Shown: positions 1-12,331, counted from the first letter of the stretch. The stretch is 64,000 nt of DNA from Marvania coccoides (GCA_963854735.1 OY978099.1:62001-126000); one strand, 5' to 3'. A program made the numbers and translations. The notes: generated by a model from the letters alone, not told the origin.

Positions 1-1
1 G

Positions 2-142
2 CCACGGCAGGCTGACTGCATTGCCACCAGCACCGTAAAGTGTTTGGCCATGCCCCGAGACGCATTTGAGCGCGTCATGGGCCCAGTAGAGCAGACCCTG
101 GCGAAACAAATTGAAGCCTACTTGGGAATGAACAAAGAATGA
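2..142 (+). CDS. C-terminal end of a cyclic-nucleotide-binding protein (PKA regulatory-subunit-like), partial
   Basis: The window opens inside a reading frame (frame 2) that runs 46 codons to a TGA at 140-142. The peptide contains TVKCLAMPRDAFERVMGP, which matches the end of the second cNMP-binding domain of cAMP-dependent kinase regulatory subunits and cGMP-dependent kinases (family form roughly VKCLxxDRxAFxRLLGP). The preceding P-R-Q-A fits the end of the phosphate-binding cassette. Because the protein stops soon after this domain, a regulatory subunit, or a kinase with the cNMP domain last, fits better than a classical PKG with a C-terminal kinase. The start and upstream exons lie outside the window, so the full domain order is unknown. 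The family call is fairly secure; the exact protein is inference. Confidence 0.6.
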   Translation, partial: PRQADCIATSTVKCLAMPRDAFERVMGPVEQTLAKQIEAYLGMNKE

Positions 143-317
143 GAGAGAAAATACAAACAAGCGAGCGAGTGAAGTGATGAAATAATTGCTACGATTCTAC
201 CTGTAGACTTTTGTTCCCCAAACATCTGTTTTGTTGTTTCGCAGTATTATTTTGCATAGTTGCATTTCTAGCGTAGCATTATTTCATTTGAATTGTTTTT
301 TAAGAGCAGTGAATTCA

Positions 318-1262
318 TCAGACGACCATGCCTACTGGCGGCGGCAGCTCGTCCCAGAATGTGGGGTGGTTGTCCGGCGTGATCCATCGCCGCCTGGCCC
401 CGTCTTTGTCCACCGTCACCAGCCTAATCACTCCCCCTGACGACCCGTCCCTCGACATTGCCAACGCCAGCGCAGACGCCACCAGGTCCTCGGCCTCCTG
501 CTGCGACATGCCCTCCCGGAACTCGCTCTCCAGGTACCCCCACAGGAAGGTGGACCCCGACCCGTCTGTGGTCCACTGCTCCCTGCTGATTGTGCCGCCG
601 ATGGGGCACCCAAACACCTGGCCGCCCTCTCCAGCGTCCCACCCAGCCACCACCATAGCGCCCACGAGGTTCTTGTTCTGGTAGTTCATCTATTGTGAGA
701 AATTGCAGGGGAATGTTGAGGGCGAGGGTGAGGCTTGGCTTTGAATAAATGGTGTTTAAAAGAAAAAAGGATGGGACGGCAGGGAAAAAAAAAATCAAAT
801 TTGGGTGATTTTCTCACCGTTTTCACGAGGTTGGCCACTGTTCGCACGTCTGGGCGCCGCTGCAGCTGCATCTCGTGCTGCTCAGTGAAGTAGCGGACTG
901 CAGGGCGAAAGGAAAACGCACAGAGTTAAGTGATCAAGTTTCTGTCTTTGATCAAACACTAAACGTGCATTATTGCTGGAGTCGAACACCCCCGCCGCAT
1001 CGTTACTGAAATAAACGGCGAGTGTGCGCTTCTCACCGTAATCTGAGACAGCCTGCGTGTCTGCTGCGGATCCTGATCGCAGCAAGTAGACGAAATCGGA
1101 CAAATTTGTTATTTTGTCGGAGGCTCGGTTAGACACGTAGGTCCCGGTGCTCACGCGCGAGTCTGCACCAAGCACCACGCCTCCATCATACTGCACAGCG
1201 ACGATCGTGGTTCCGGTGTGAGGTGCTGGGCCATTTCCAACCTGAGGAACGCGGACATCCAT
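318..1262 (-). CDS. PBA1: 20S proteasome subunit beta type-1 (caspase-like active site)
   Basis: This is the catalytic beta1 subunit of the 20S core particle, which cleaves after acidic residues. The model has three exons: complement(1037..1262), (818..897) and (318..689), 225 residues, with GT-AG introns and matching phases. The start at 1262 gives a 17-residue propeptide ending in H-T-G, so the catalytic threonine is Thr18 (TTIVAV). The mature chain keeps GADSR and SDKIT (the active-site lysine), the join VSDYVRYF across intron 1, and the GGSGS-like turn [11 protein letters not shown]. Plant homologues also begin Met-Asp with a similarly short propeptide, which favours this start over an in-frame upstream one at 1304. 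The three exons fit the plant family along their whole length. Confidence is high. Confidence 0.93.
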
Positions 1263-1821
1263 CTCTCTGTCGTTGGCGCAAATAAGAATGAATAATGAAG
1301 CCAAAAAACCCAGTGCCTGGGTTTATTTTTATAAAAAAAGAAAGAAATTGTCATGAACGAAACTTGCTATAGCCACTGAGTTGCTTGGGCAAGCGCCAAA
1401 AAGGCTCAAACGCTCCCATTTTTGCTGGTACCTCTCCTCCGAGCGTTTTTTCCTTTTCATGCACGCCAGATATCATTTTTGGCGCCACCCGCGGTCTGCC
1501 TGGGCCTCTCTGCGACCTTGTCTTTTATTACTATCCTCGGGGGTGCAAAAGGGCATGTGAATTCTACTATTTACTAGACGCCCCGAAGAAGACCAGAAGC
1601 AGAGTCAGTGCAACATGCAATATGATTGAATGAAATTCCCATTGTGTACAGCAACATGAAAAAATGCTGTCAAAAAACAAAGAAACAAAAGGGAAAGACT
1701 GGTGGTTAAGAGAGATTCTCAGTACCATGTGTATATCGTCGTTTCAACTCAAATGTACAAGTAATGTAGTCGCGTGCGCTGCCATGTGCTGCATGGAAAC
1801 TATTCCCCGCTCTACTCGCCT
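1263..1821. other. Intergenic: upstream of the proteasome gene and downstream of the lipase gene
   Basis: About 560 bases with no supported gene. It holds the 5' flank of the beta1 gene and the 3' flank of the lipase gene (both on the minus strand). I see no RNA gene or repeat in it. Confidence 0.4.
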
Positions 1822-4558
1822 TTATGGAGCTGCTGCAGTCCCAATGCTGCTGCTGCTGCTGCCGCTACCCCACCCCAGCGACAGCGCGCTTCTCTCAGCC
1901 CAGCTCCGTTGCCTGTCGGCCCCCTCAGCGACCCCTCCCCTCACCTCCAGCGCAATGGACTGGTCGGCAAAGTCGCTCTGGAGGTGTACCATCAGCCGCG
2001 GTGCATCCCCCACCGCAGCCATCAGCGGGTCGATGGAGGCCAGCTGCGCCTGCCGCAGCGCTGCAGCCGGCATGCGCACCTTGGCCACCAAGAAGTCAGA
2101 GCGGCCAGCGGGCTGCAGCTGCCGCAGCAGCCCCACCCACCCCACAGCCTGCGCCACCCAGCTCACCATCGCAGAGAAAGCGCTCAGCACGGGGGAGATT
2201 GTGGGGCGGGCGGCCACCTCGTTGGGGGTGGGGGTGCGCGGCCTGCTGAGGATTTCAGCCTGCACCGGGGTGTCACGCCCTGCGCTGTTCACGCTGGCGC
2301 CACTGACCCACGCTGCCGTGACATTGCATAGTCCCAGTCCCTCCACCTTGACCAAAACATCAACGCTACCAGAGAGAGGGGGGCCAGGGCGGCGCAGCAG
2401 GCGGCGCAACCGCCACATGCCTCGACGCTTCACCGCAGTTGCCGGCGTTAACGCCGTCTCCTCTTCCTCTTCCTCTTCCTCGCCCGCTACAGGCAGCACC
2501 CCCCCACCCGCAATCGAGCCCCCTTGCTGCGCCATCAGCGTAGCTTCAGCGCGCAGGGGGAACATGCCTGGCGCCAGCAGCTCCGATGTCGTCACATCCA
2601 GGGGGTGGGGCAAGGGAGGCAGGTGGGGCAGAGGGGGGAGATATATGCGCCACCACCTCCCGCCCACCGCCGCCCTGCAGATGGCCAGCAGTCTGCAGCG
2701 GTGGGTGAGCATGCGGTGTGCTGGGAACAGGGTGCGGGCAGGGAGGCGCTCGGGGATGCTGCTGCCAGCTGCTGCCGCCGCTGCCGCAACGTCGATGTTG
2801 TCGTCGTCGCCCTCCTCGATGGAAGCAGCAGCTGCAGGCCGCGAGAATAGGGGAAATCTTTGAGAAGACGCTGAACCGGACCCAAAAGATTTGCTCCACC
2901 ACGACAGCGGCAACGCCTCTGCTGCTGTGGCTGCTGGCGAGGAGGCAGCCAAGCAGGGATCGCTGGCGCTGGTGCTCAGCAGGGAAATCTTGCGAGGTGC
3001 AGCGCCGTCGGCCAGCTTTTTGGTGGCGACCCTGTCTGGATAGATGAACAGCTGCTGCCCAATGGGCTGGTAGCGCGGCCTTCGGATTTTGAGCGTGCGC
3101 CCAACCACGCCAGCAGCTGTGCTTCCCGCAAAAACTGCGGGGCTGCTGACCACTCGAAACGTCTTTCGCGCGCGGTGCAGTAGCCCCCGCCGCTCAGCGC
3201 TGCTGGTGCTGTTGCTACTGCCACCGCTGCGTCCCGCAACCGCAGCAGGAGAGACATCCAGCGCCGCTTCTGCATCGTTCACTTGCATTGCGTCCTGTTT
3301 GAGGTCTCCGCCGCTGCTACTCCTGCTTGACGCTTCTTGTGCCCTGCGTCCCTCAGCCAGCCAGTGCGGGATGGGGTCCTCCGGCACCATGTAGTTGCGG
3401 ATGCGGGCGTCCCACCCGTTTTCTTTGACCAGCGCAGCCAGGGCGTGGTTGCCCAGCGCTGGAGTGGCAAATCCAAAGCATGCGACGCAGCCATGGTGGG
3501 AAGGCGGCAGGCGCTGCAATAGACTAATAGTGCACAGGACGGCTACCGCGCCGCCCAAAGAGTGCCTGCAAATTCCGAAGATTCCGAATGAGATGGCTGA
3601 AATGAGGTATTACTTATTTAAAAAAAAAAAAAAAAAAAAACTCTCTCACCCGCACAGCACCAGCCGTTTGCCCTTTTGCCTCGCCTGCTTGAATAGCGCG
3701 TCAATGGGGATGCCCCTGGAACGGTCCAGGAACCCGCGGTGGGCAGCTGGCTTGGCCTCCCCCACAATCGACTCTGCAGCACCCTCGGCAACGCCTGGCG
3801 ATGGCGGTGCCGGGGTTGGCCCCACCCCCTGAGCATCATCCCTGTTCAAGAATGAGAGGTCCAGCTGCACCTCCTCCTGCCACATCATGGCATTTGCCAG
3901 CATGTCCCTGACAGAAAACACGTTGAAAAATAAAAATGTGCATTAAGGCAAACCCTTCGTATTACAGTACACTGGACGTGATTCGCCAACCCCGTGCCCC
4001 TGGTTCGTACTCCCGCACTCACCTCGGCCGCTTGGTGCCTATGAACGAGACGTACACCGCGTCTGCGCTCTCGGCAACAGTGAAGCGGTGACGCACGTGG
4101 GGCCGCGCAAACTGGGCAGCAGTGAGGGTCACGACGCCTGGTGGAAATGCCTCTTTGAGACCGCTCATGAAACGTGTGACGTCGCCCTCCTGCCACCCAA
4201 CCACCTTGTAGGTTGCTTCGGAAAGAACCAAACTGTTGGCAAGGTCATGCAGCGAGGCAAGGTCGTCGACGCGCAGCGCAGCGCACGCAGCACGCACAGA
4301 ATCGGAGGCAGCGGCGCGCTGCTCCAGGCGGGCGAAGACTGGCTGCAGGGGGGCTGCGATGGCACGAACGGCCACGTCAGCAGCGTGCAGGGCCATGGCC
4401 TGCAGCAGAAAAATCCAGCTGCGGGGCTGGAGTTGGTAGTCGGCCGCAGGGGTCGGCTGTGTGGCGGTTACAGTGTCTGAGGTGCTGGGAGGAGCTCCAC
4501 CGCCACTACCGGCAGCAGGAGTGAGACTGTCGTCTGGGTGGTCTTGGCTGGAGGACAT
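1822..4558 (-). CDS. Class 3 (fungal-type) lipase, plant family
   Basis: A predicted triacylglycerol or galactolipid acyl-hydrolase of the Lipase_3 family. Three exons are proposed: complement(4023..4558), (3650..3907) and (1822..3565), 845 residues, with GT-AG introns in matching phases. The nucleophile elbow G-H-S-L-G-G is split by intron 2, with Ser267 as nucleophile. It is followed by CFGFATPALGN and by NYMVPEDPIPHW, which carries the catalytic Asp region. Just before it come DAVYVSFIGTKRPR and a helix DMLANAMMW. The C-terminal half has low-complexity Ala and Ser stretches, an AHRMLTHRCRL motif likely to hold the last catalytic His, and no clear further domain. The start is uncertain: the frame stays open to 4696, but the ATG at 4558 begins a Ser/Thr/Pro-rich leader. 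It is divergent from the next gene. Confidence 0.82.
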
Positions 4559-5141
4559 GGCAGGCGAGGCTGCACCTGCGCATCGCCATGTATGAATGTC
4601 GATGCCGCGCTTGGAGAGCCCGCGGCGAGCCGCTCTGGGAGCGCACCATGTGGGAACTCCTCTACATGGGGGATTCAGAGTCCACGTCCCCACCATCTAT
4701 CAACGTGACGTGTTCATACCGCAGCTAGAGTTTAGAGGCCGAACGTATGCAGGTACAGCAATGGAATGCGCAGCATTAAAGCATTATGAAGAGACGACGA
4801 TTTTGACTTTGAATGAGAAAAATGAAGCTACGGGCATTGCTGTATGGGAAGCAGCGGAGTCCAAATAAATATCCACAGACCCAGAAATCGAATTAACGTC
4901 TAAAATAATAAAAGGAGGCTCGAGGCTCTCTAGTTGACACAACCATCGTCAGCAAGAATTTCGAATTCAAGGCTCACTCACACTGGCAATGTGCAATAGT
5001 TTAATCACTGTTCAGCCCAACTCAACCTAGATCATACATATCGTGCCGAGATGAAAGCATTTTTAATCAAAGATGGCGTTTTCGTCTCTTGAAATGAAGG
5101 TCTCTTGAAAAATCAAGTAGTTGAAAAATACTGTTTGAGGA
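4559..5141. other. Divergent promoter region between the lipase and ABHD18-like genes
   Basis: 583 bases between two genes transcribed away from each other. A short plus-strand frame (4596-4868) has no recognisable similarity and is probably chance. No RNA gene was found; a tRNA T-arm-like stretch near 4955-4970 failed on stem pairing. Confidence 0.4.
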
Positions 5142-6845
5142 ATGGGCCCCTACTCGTCCCTAGAGAAGCACATTATCCATCGACTGGCGGAGAGCACTGG
5201 GCGCGCCGTCGATCTGGCCTACGCCTCTGTGGTGAGATTCGCTTTCCGCCGCTCCGCTTTTTCAGTTGTACTTTTTTCATATGCCCAGTGTACGCCGAGG
5301 ATAATCAAGCTCTGTACTTAAATATTTCTCCCCCTCCTGCCCTTCATTCTCAAGCTTTCTATTTCAAATCGTCTTTAAATACTATTCAACCTTTTCAACG
5401 CCATACACAGGTGCACCAGCTGGGGCTGACCTCCCGTTTCTTCGCTGACGGCGGTTTTGGCGACCTCCGCGTCGTTGACTTCCACCGTGACGTCGAGACC
5501 TTCAACCATTGGCCGCCGCCGCAGTTTGAGCACCTCAAGATCGATTGGCGGCGTGTCAGGGAAGGAAAGCACGCCGGCGCCAGCTACTCTGTGTTCCGAG
5601 GCTCATTCCCAACCCCCGTATCTGCTCGAGCCTACGACGCCCTCCCCCCGGAGAGCCGCACCGCGCACGCCCTGTGGATCGCCCCCCACACCTCCGCCCC
5701 GGGCTCCCCAGTGGTGGTGCACCTGGCAGCCACCGGCGACCACGGGTTTGCCAGGAGGGAGCACCTCGCCATCCCGCTGGTGGCCCAGGGGGTGGGCAGC
5801 ATCGCGCTGGAGAGCCCTTTTTACGGCGTGCGCAAGCCCCCTGAGCAGCACGGCGCCAAGCTGCGCCGCGTGAGCGACTTGTTGCTGCTGGGCCGGGCCA
5901 CCATTGAGGAGTCGCTGTTCCTGCTCAATTGGCTGTCGGGGAGGGGCCACGCGCGGCTGGGGGTGGCGGGGCTGTCCATGGGGGGCGTGCACGCCGCCAT
6001 GGTCGCCGCCCTGTACCCAGATCCGGTAGCGTTGACCCCGCTGCTGGCGCCGCGCTCCGCCGCCGCCTCCTACTGCAAGGGGGCGTTGTTTCATGCGACG
6101 GCGTGGGACAGGCTGCTGCGGGACACGCGCGGGAGGGAGGCGGAGATTGTGGCGGCGGTGGAAGCGGCAGCCACGGCGACCGAGAGAATGGCTGCTGCAA
6201 GAGTGAAGAAGGAGGCGCTGGAAGCCGCAAAGAAGCTGCATGTAGCGTACAATGATGGCGCAGCGAGTGCTGGCGCAGGTGAAGGACAGCACGTTGATTC
6301 TTTTGCCGCTTCATCTTGTTCTGAACTTGCGCCAGAGGCAGAAGCGGTGGCAGCACCAGTGCAGAGCGGAAAGGAGGAGAAAAAAGAGGAGCAGGCGCAG
6401 CAGGGCCAGTGGATGGCCTCCACTCGGTGGGTCTCAGAGTGGAGCTCGTCGCTGAGCAACCAGCTGGGCAAAGTGCGGCGGCTGCAGGCAGACAAGGGCA
6501 GGAGCGCGGAGCAGTCGCACGCGGCCGCGGTTGCCCTGTTGGAGGTTGTGCTGGAGACCTTCACCGATGCGACACGGTTCCCTGTGCCCCGTCGCCCTGA
6601 TGCTGCAGTGCTGGTGGCTGCCACTGAGGACGCCTACGTCAGCGGAGAGAGCGTGGTAAGAAGAAGAAATTTTCTCCCTACTTCACTTGGTTATGCTCAT
6701 TTTCTTTTCAACTCCGCAGATTGAGATGCACCGCCACCTGCCTGGGTCTGAGATTCGATGGGTGCCGGGAGGCCATGTCAGCTCATTCCTGCTGCACCAA
6801 CCCACGTTCAGACGGGCCATCATAGACTCCATCGACAGGCTTTAA
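5142..6845 (+). CDS. ABHD18: ABHD18-like alpha/beta hydrolase (DUF2048 family)
   Basis: Three exons, 5142..5231, 5411..6655 and 6720..6845, give 486 residues with all introns GT-AG and in phase 0. The protein follows the ABHD18/DUF2048 pattern. It has HLAATGDHGFARR (family HLAGTGDH..RRR), then LESPFYGVRKP, then a nucleophile elbow G-L-S-M-G-G near residue 216. The last exon gives SEIRWVPGGHVSSFLL, which carries the catalytic His. Between elbow and end lies a charged, Ala-rich insert of roughly 130 residues (encoded about 6140-6500), longer and more alga-like than in animal homologues. The substrate is unknown from sequence; family members are poorly characterised and some are linked to mitochondria or lipid metabolism. 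The start was chosen because exon 1 is a clean 30-codon leader ending at a GTGAG donor. Confidence 0.85.
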
Positions 6846-6971
6846 ACTGAAATTTCTATTTCTATATCAAAACAGAATTAACAAAATGCCTTGCAATTTT
6901 CTGGTTCTCCTTGTGCGCTGCTCTCTTCTTCATAATTTACAATTTTCACCCCAATTTCTTTCTGAAAATCT

Positions 6972-9023
6972 TCAACCAGCACCATCTCCTTCACTCCTGG
7001 CGTAATGAAATTCAGCCACCAGCACGTCAGAGATGGCGCACGTAGTGAACTCAACGCTGCGCGTCCACTCAGTGCTGCCCACCTGCAGTGTGGTCTCCAG
7101 GTGCACACACCCAGTGGCGCACCGCTTGTCCACTGCGTCATCCACGATGTTGAGCACTGTGTCTAGCTGCAGGTACTGCAGCGACGCTTCCGCCTTCCCC
7201 AGCACCTGCACAACGTGGGAGTCCACCACGCTGGCAGCAGGAATTAGCTCAGCCTCGCGGCGCACAGCAGCAGGAGCAGACCCCAGGGGACCCAGATGCA
7301 GCACCTACATGTTGGGTTATAGATACACCGCGAATTAGAAGAAATGAATAACACGTTCATTCTACTTTTAAGACGAAGAAAAACGTACTTGCACCCCTGG
7401 CAGCATCTTTGCGGCGTGCCTCAGCCCCCACCTCGCCAGCTTCGAGTCTTCCCTGTACCGCATGTCCTGGTGCTCAGGCAGCTGCGTGAAAGCTGCGCCA
7501 GCGAGGCTAGGCATTGGGCGGTCGGGCTTTGCCTTGGCCACCTCCCCGGCCATCGACCCCAGCTCCAGTTCCGTCAGGTGCTGCAGCGAGGCCACGTCCT
7601 GGTCGTCTGTGACGCACCAAAATTCCACCTTCAGGCTGCGCAGCGAGGCAATGGACGACAACGAGGAAAGGTCTTGCGGGTGGGGCAGCCACCCACCATC
7701 CTCGCCGGTCTCGTGCTCCGGCATCGCCACAGCCAACGAGCGCAGCGACGTGAGGTGCGTCAGCGATGCGAACGACTCCAGCCGCACCATCTCGTTCAGG
7801 ACCAGACTGGTGAGGGAGGGCAGCTGCAGGCAGGCCGCGTCCAGGGGCAGGTACTGTCGCGAAGAAAATGGGCGCCCGATGTGCAGCTCCCGCAGCGCGG
7901 GCATCGTCGCCGGGCCCAGCTGCGGCGCCAGCCCTTGAGCAAAGCTCCGCACCACCTCCGCCTCCCCAGTCTCGCAAATCTTGATCCGCAGACGCAGCGC
8001 GCGCATCTTCGCCACGTTTACGTGTGTACAGCCCAGCGCGTGCGGCGCGTGCGGGCACCACGTGGCCGTGCCTCGCGCAGCGTTGGCAGGCAGCAGGCCG
8101 TCCACCTCCCACCCCCCCACGTCGATCTCTCGGTAAATGTGGGACCAAGTACTGCGCTTGGACAGAAAATGGACCAGCTGGTCGGCTGTGGCGCTGAACA
8201 AGTCTTTGAAGTCTGCAGACTGCAATGACGCAAACAAGGCGCGCAGGGACCTGCCGCTGAGGGGGTTGTACAGGGCGATCACCAGGCGCAGCTGTCGCTT
8301 TGAAAGAGGCGGCAGAGCCGCATCATAGGGCGTGGGTTGTTGCTGCTGGGGTGGCTGCCACGGTGTCAGCGGCGTCTCTTGGTGGTGTTGGCTATGTTCT
8401 TGTTGCTCCGCATTCCCATGAAGGATGTCGTCCATGACTCGAGTCATCTCTTCGTGGGTCGATGTTTGCGCCAGTCTGTCCATGTTGTTGGTCACCAGCG
8501 ACACAAATCTGCCCAGCGCTGCCTTCACCATAGGGTTCACTTCTGCATAGCCGTTGGGATCAGCCATGCCGAGAGCTGCACCCAGCAGAGAGTGCACCTC
8601 TTGGACGCGGGCAAGTTGGTAGGGCTGCGGCGATGCTTGTTTCCTGGGGTCATGCGGCAGCTCAAACGACGGGTTGGTCTCTTCCCAGTTGCTTTCGGCC
8701 AGAGCTGCCTCCACGTCCACGCCCTTGGCAGCCCACACCACAGCTTCCAGGCCGGACCAGTGCGCGAGTCCAGGGGGCACAGCGCAGGTTTCATCGTCGA
8801 AAGGAACAACCAGCGTCTTCCATAGCGATCGCACAGCTCCGCACAGCGTCTTGCAGCTGAGGGCCAGGTGTCTTCGGTCCTGGGGGTCCACCAACGCCTC
8901 GACTATTTTGAACAGCGCCACGCCAGGGAGCTCGACAATATTCGTCACTGCAGGCTGAAGAATTGAATCTTCAATTTTGAAAGGTTGCTGTTGAAGCGAT
9001 TCGGGGGCCGCACCCTCGCCCAT
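6972..9023 (-). CDS. F-box-like / leucine-rich-repeat protein
   Basis: Two exons, complement(7389..9023) and (6972..7304), give 655 residues. The intron begins GTACGT and ends ATGTAG, phase 0. Near the N-terminus ELPGVALFKIVEALVDP followed by RRHLALSCKTL reads as an F-box-like motif. The second half contains LRR-like units such as LPSLTSLVLNEMVRL, LTHLTSLRSLAV and LQHLTELELG. Exon 2 continues the chain (MLPGVQ then VLHLGPLG) and ends without a known domain. Such proteins are usually substrate receptors of SCF ubiquitin ligases, but target and partner cannot be inferred. A similar architecture on the plus strand at 39640-41014 suggests a local family. If exon 2 is not used, the frame ends nine codons after the donor, which I consider less likely. 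Confidence 0.68.
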
Positions 9024-9192
9024 GCTGACAATCAATGACAGCTTTGCTCTATAAATTAACAATAAGAAATGCGCCTGCCGCTTTACAAAAAAAAAAAAAG
9101 GTCTGCCATGCTTTGCCATTTCTACGCTTGCCTTTACATGAGTTTTTTGTACATCATGCAGGGGCAGGGGCTCGCGTGCCCCCCGCTTAGAC

Positions 9193-12100
9193 TCATTCTC
9201 TGACCTGGCCTGCGCTCCCCTTGCCCTTGCTCCTCGCCTTCTCCGCCTTGTCCGCCCTCTCCTTCCTCTCCCTCTCCCGCCTCTCCTTCTCCTCCTTTTC
9301 CTGCGCCCAGTTGGGTGCCACCATGTGGTCGTACCTGTAGTCGTAAAACAGCTCCTCCCCTGGGGCAATGTCCCTGTTGGCTAGGATGGCCACCCGGTGG
9401 TCGCCGTCGACCATCACGATCTCGGCGCGGCAGTTGGCGGAGGTCGCGTGGTTGGCAAACCGCAGCTTGTTCCCCTTTTTTCGCGCGTCGATCACCCACT
9501 GGGAGTTGAGGTTGAACAGGTAGGAGTTGTCGTCGCGGTCGTACACCTTGCCACGACGGTCAGCCTCAGTGTGGTCAACCAGCTCGCCGCAGTACTCACC
9601 CAGGTAGTCTTCTTTGATGGCGCCCGGGTGCAGGAACGCGCCCCACCCCTGCACCCCCGACCTGGCCATGATGATGCGGCGCTTTTGGCGCGCACGCACG
9701 CGAAAGTTGCTGCAGCACCCGACCTCGGGGAGGCGATCGCCGCCGTACAGGGTGGGCACGCACATCTGCACATTGTAAAACACACAGATCAATGGGAAAG
9801 TGGTTGAGACGCTGAGAAATGGAGAATATGTACAAAAAGCAAAGCTGCAAAAATAGCAACAGCTACTTGCATTGCACAGGTCTGGGTCGCACTCCCTGCC
9901 TGCCCCCATGCACGGACACGACCTGGAAAAGCAGCGCCTGCCCAGGGCGTGTCCATACTTGCACGAGCACCCCAAGAATCTGTTGCCGCAGGTCGCAGGG
10001 TCGCACGCACAAAACTTCTCGCAGAAATTGATGTCGCCGTGGCAGGAGCACGCGGTGGTGCAGGGCCCAGCGCAGTCGCAGGGCGAGTACTGGGGCCACA
10101 GCTCGTCCGCCTCTCGCCTCTTGTGGCGCAGGTGAGTGACGGCTGGCGGCGCTGCCTTGCGGGCCCCGCCCTTGCGCCGCCGCCGCTGCGGCGCGGCCGG
10201 TCCCTCCTCGCCCTCTTCCGCGTCTGCCTCATCCACCAGGAGCTCCGTCACCACTGGCATGCTCTCCATGCGGCAGTACACCTGGGCGCACGTCTTGCTG
10301 CCCACCAGCTCTGCGATCCTGCACGGCCGCTGCCCCCACATCGCCACGCCGTTGCGCAGCATCTCGTCCTCCCACTCCCCCCACCCCGCTGCTGCCCCGC
10401 CGTCACCAGCGATGTTGGATCGGGGCCTGCGACTGTTGCTGGACGGCGCAGTCTCAGGGGCTGAGGCGACAGCACTGACCCCTGAGGGGCGGCGGTGCAT
10501 GGGCGCCGAAAGCGAGGCCGCCAGCTGGGCAGCCGCATTTGCAGCGCCGCCAAGCCTTCTGGCAGCAACTTCAGGAACCGCAGGAGCTCTGCTGCCGGGC
10601 TGCCGCCCTATCGCTGTCCCTCCCACTGCCGCAGAGGCCGCGGCGGAAGGGAGGATGTCGTCAAACGCAGGGTGGCGCTCGGGGAGGGGCGGCGGCTTCT
10701 CCGGCGGTGAATTCACTTCGCCGCAGTCAGCGCTGGCGGCCTCTGCCTGGCCTCCTCCAACCACCGCAGACTCGCCCATGCCTCCCCCCGTCATCGAGCT
10801 CGCTGCCCCGCCCTCCTGCAGGTCCACCGTAGCTGCCACCACAGAGATGCTGCCGACCTGCTCCTCAGCAGGGCAGCGCCCTATGGCCTCAGTGCTCAGC
10901 CAGTCAGCCTCGCCGCTGGCCAGCATGTACCGCCGGGTGAGACGGTAGCAGGAGGCCCCGCAAGGGTGGTATGCGTAGGCGTTGGCTCGCGACGGACCAG
11001 CCGACCTTCTGCGCTGGGCCGCCCCCCCGCTGACCTGCGCTGCACCGTCCCCTGCGTCGGAAATGGGGCCGCGGCGGGGGGTCGGGTGACCGCCCTTGTG
11101 TGTGCGACACCCAAAAGTGCGGCACATGCGGCAAAAGGCCGCGTGGAAGTCAGACTGCAGCGCCTCAAAACTGCACAAGAGAGAGATTAGAAACTCAAAC
11201 AAAAATATCCGAAACATCGCTCTGTGCCATATTGAAGTGTAACCAACCTGTCTTTCTTCCTCTCCCAGAGCGGCGCTGCTGCCCCCTGCGCTGCCGCCGC
11301 GGCCGCCTCCTCCAGCTGGGCTATTCGCTGGGCCACAGCCTCGACAGCAATCTCCAGGTACTCAGCCAGCTCCTTGATGACGTGTTCGCTGCTCCCAACC
11401 TCTTTCACCACCGCTGCTATGGTTGCGTTGGTGACGTCGCGCTCCGAGCCATACATAGCCAGGGCCTCTCTCTGTGGAAGCAATGCAATTGAGATCAGCG
11501 ACAATGACATCGTCAATTACGCATTTTTCTTTCTTTCCTTCTTTCTTAAGATTGTGGCCACTCACCCTGTCATGATCCACCACTGCTGGCTCCTCATCTT
11601 CGTCACTGGCTGGAACCGTCTCCCCAGTCACAACGTCGGTGTAAAACATGCGCTGTCCCACGTCCAAAGCAACCTGGAATGCGTAAATAAACATTTGGGA
11701 AATTGAGAGAGGAGTCCGTGAATACAGATATGGCCTTCAAGGCACGGGCTTCCATTTTTAAGCGATTTCTATGCCAACCACCGACCTGGTTGCTCCTCAG
11801 GTTGAGCCACGACTTATAGGGAGGCACCGGCTGGCGCAGGGGCAGGACCCAAGTTGCCAGAACCACCGTCTTCCAGTTGTGCGTCTGCTTCACTCCGTGC
11901 TCTGAGAGAGTCACACGCGTGGGAGGGATGGGGCGCGGCTGCTGCCGCTGATGCTGCTCCTCGATGCCCACCTCCGCCTCCCTCCCTGGCCATCGTGTGC
12001 AGCCCGGAAACGCCACGTTGGGCACCGGCAGGGACGGCCAGGCCTGCAGGGCGGCAGCGTCAGCGGCACGCAGAGCCGACAGCCCAGCACGCAGCGTGGC

Positions 12101-12331
12101 GAACGCGGACGCGGCGCGTTGGGGTCTCTGCCGCTCGTGTGCCTCCTCCACCGTTTTTGCTGCCTTTTGGATTCTGCCTGCGAGGTTGGACGGCAGAAGA
12201 GCGTCGCGGTGATGGGCTCCTGGGTTGACAGATGGAGGGTGGCCGTCTCGCGCATCCATCGTGAATTGGCCATTGTCAGGGGCGTTGGCCAGCCCCGCGG
12301 GAGCCTCTCCCCCCAGACAGCTTTGCTGCAT
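9193..12331 (-). CDS. E(z): Enhancer of zeste-type histone H3K27 methyltransferase (PRC2 catalytic subunit)
   Basis: Five exons are proposed: complement(11786..12331), (11566..11673), (11248..11471), (9871..11170) and (9193..9765), 916 residues with consistent phases. A SANT-like domain lies near residues 550-605 (WGEWEDEML to CAQVYCRM). A Cys-rich CXC domain near 646-726 has YSPCDCAGPC, ACSCHGDINFCEKFCAC and CSCKYGHALGRRC. A SET domain follows, with GVQGWGAFL, DYLGEYCGELV, FANHATSANC and ELFYDYRYD. The order SANT-CXC-SET is diagnostic for E(z), which trimethylates H3K27 in Polycomb Repressive Complex 2 and silences genes, and transposons in some algae. The last intron (9766..9870) appears to start with GC rather than GT, and it is 105 bases with no stop in frame. 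A Lys/Glu/Arg-rich tail follows the SET domain. Exons 1-3 are less conserved and rest on splice signals. Confidence 0.88.

Noticed and set aside
1664..2863. A 399-codon plus-strand frame
   Set aside because: It is antisense to the lipase exon 3, with low-complexity Ala/Ser content produced by the GC-rich opposite strand.
4596..4868. A 90-codon plus-strand frame before the ABHD18-like gene
   Set aside because: No recognisable motif, it overlaps the lipase 5' region on the other strand, and composition shifts to AT-rich half way.
4940..5040. Possible minus-strand tRNA around GAATTCGAAATTC
   Set aside because: The stem pairs in three of five positions, no G18G19 D loop exists and the acceptor ends do not match.
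9786..9870. An alternative acceptor (TCTCCATTTCTCAG) for the last E(z) intron
   Set aside because: The pyrimidine tract is better, but no donor in the matching phase exists upstream, and the resulting frame stops or adds unrelated residues.
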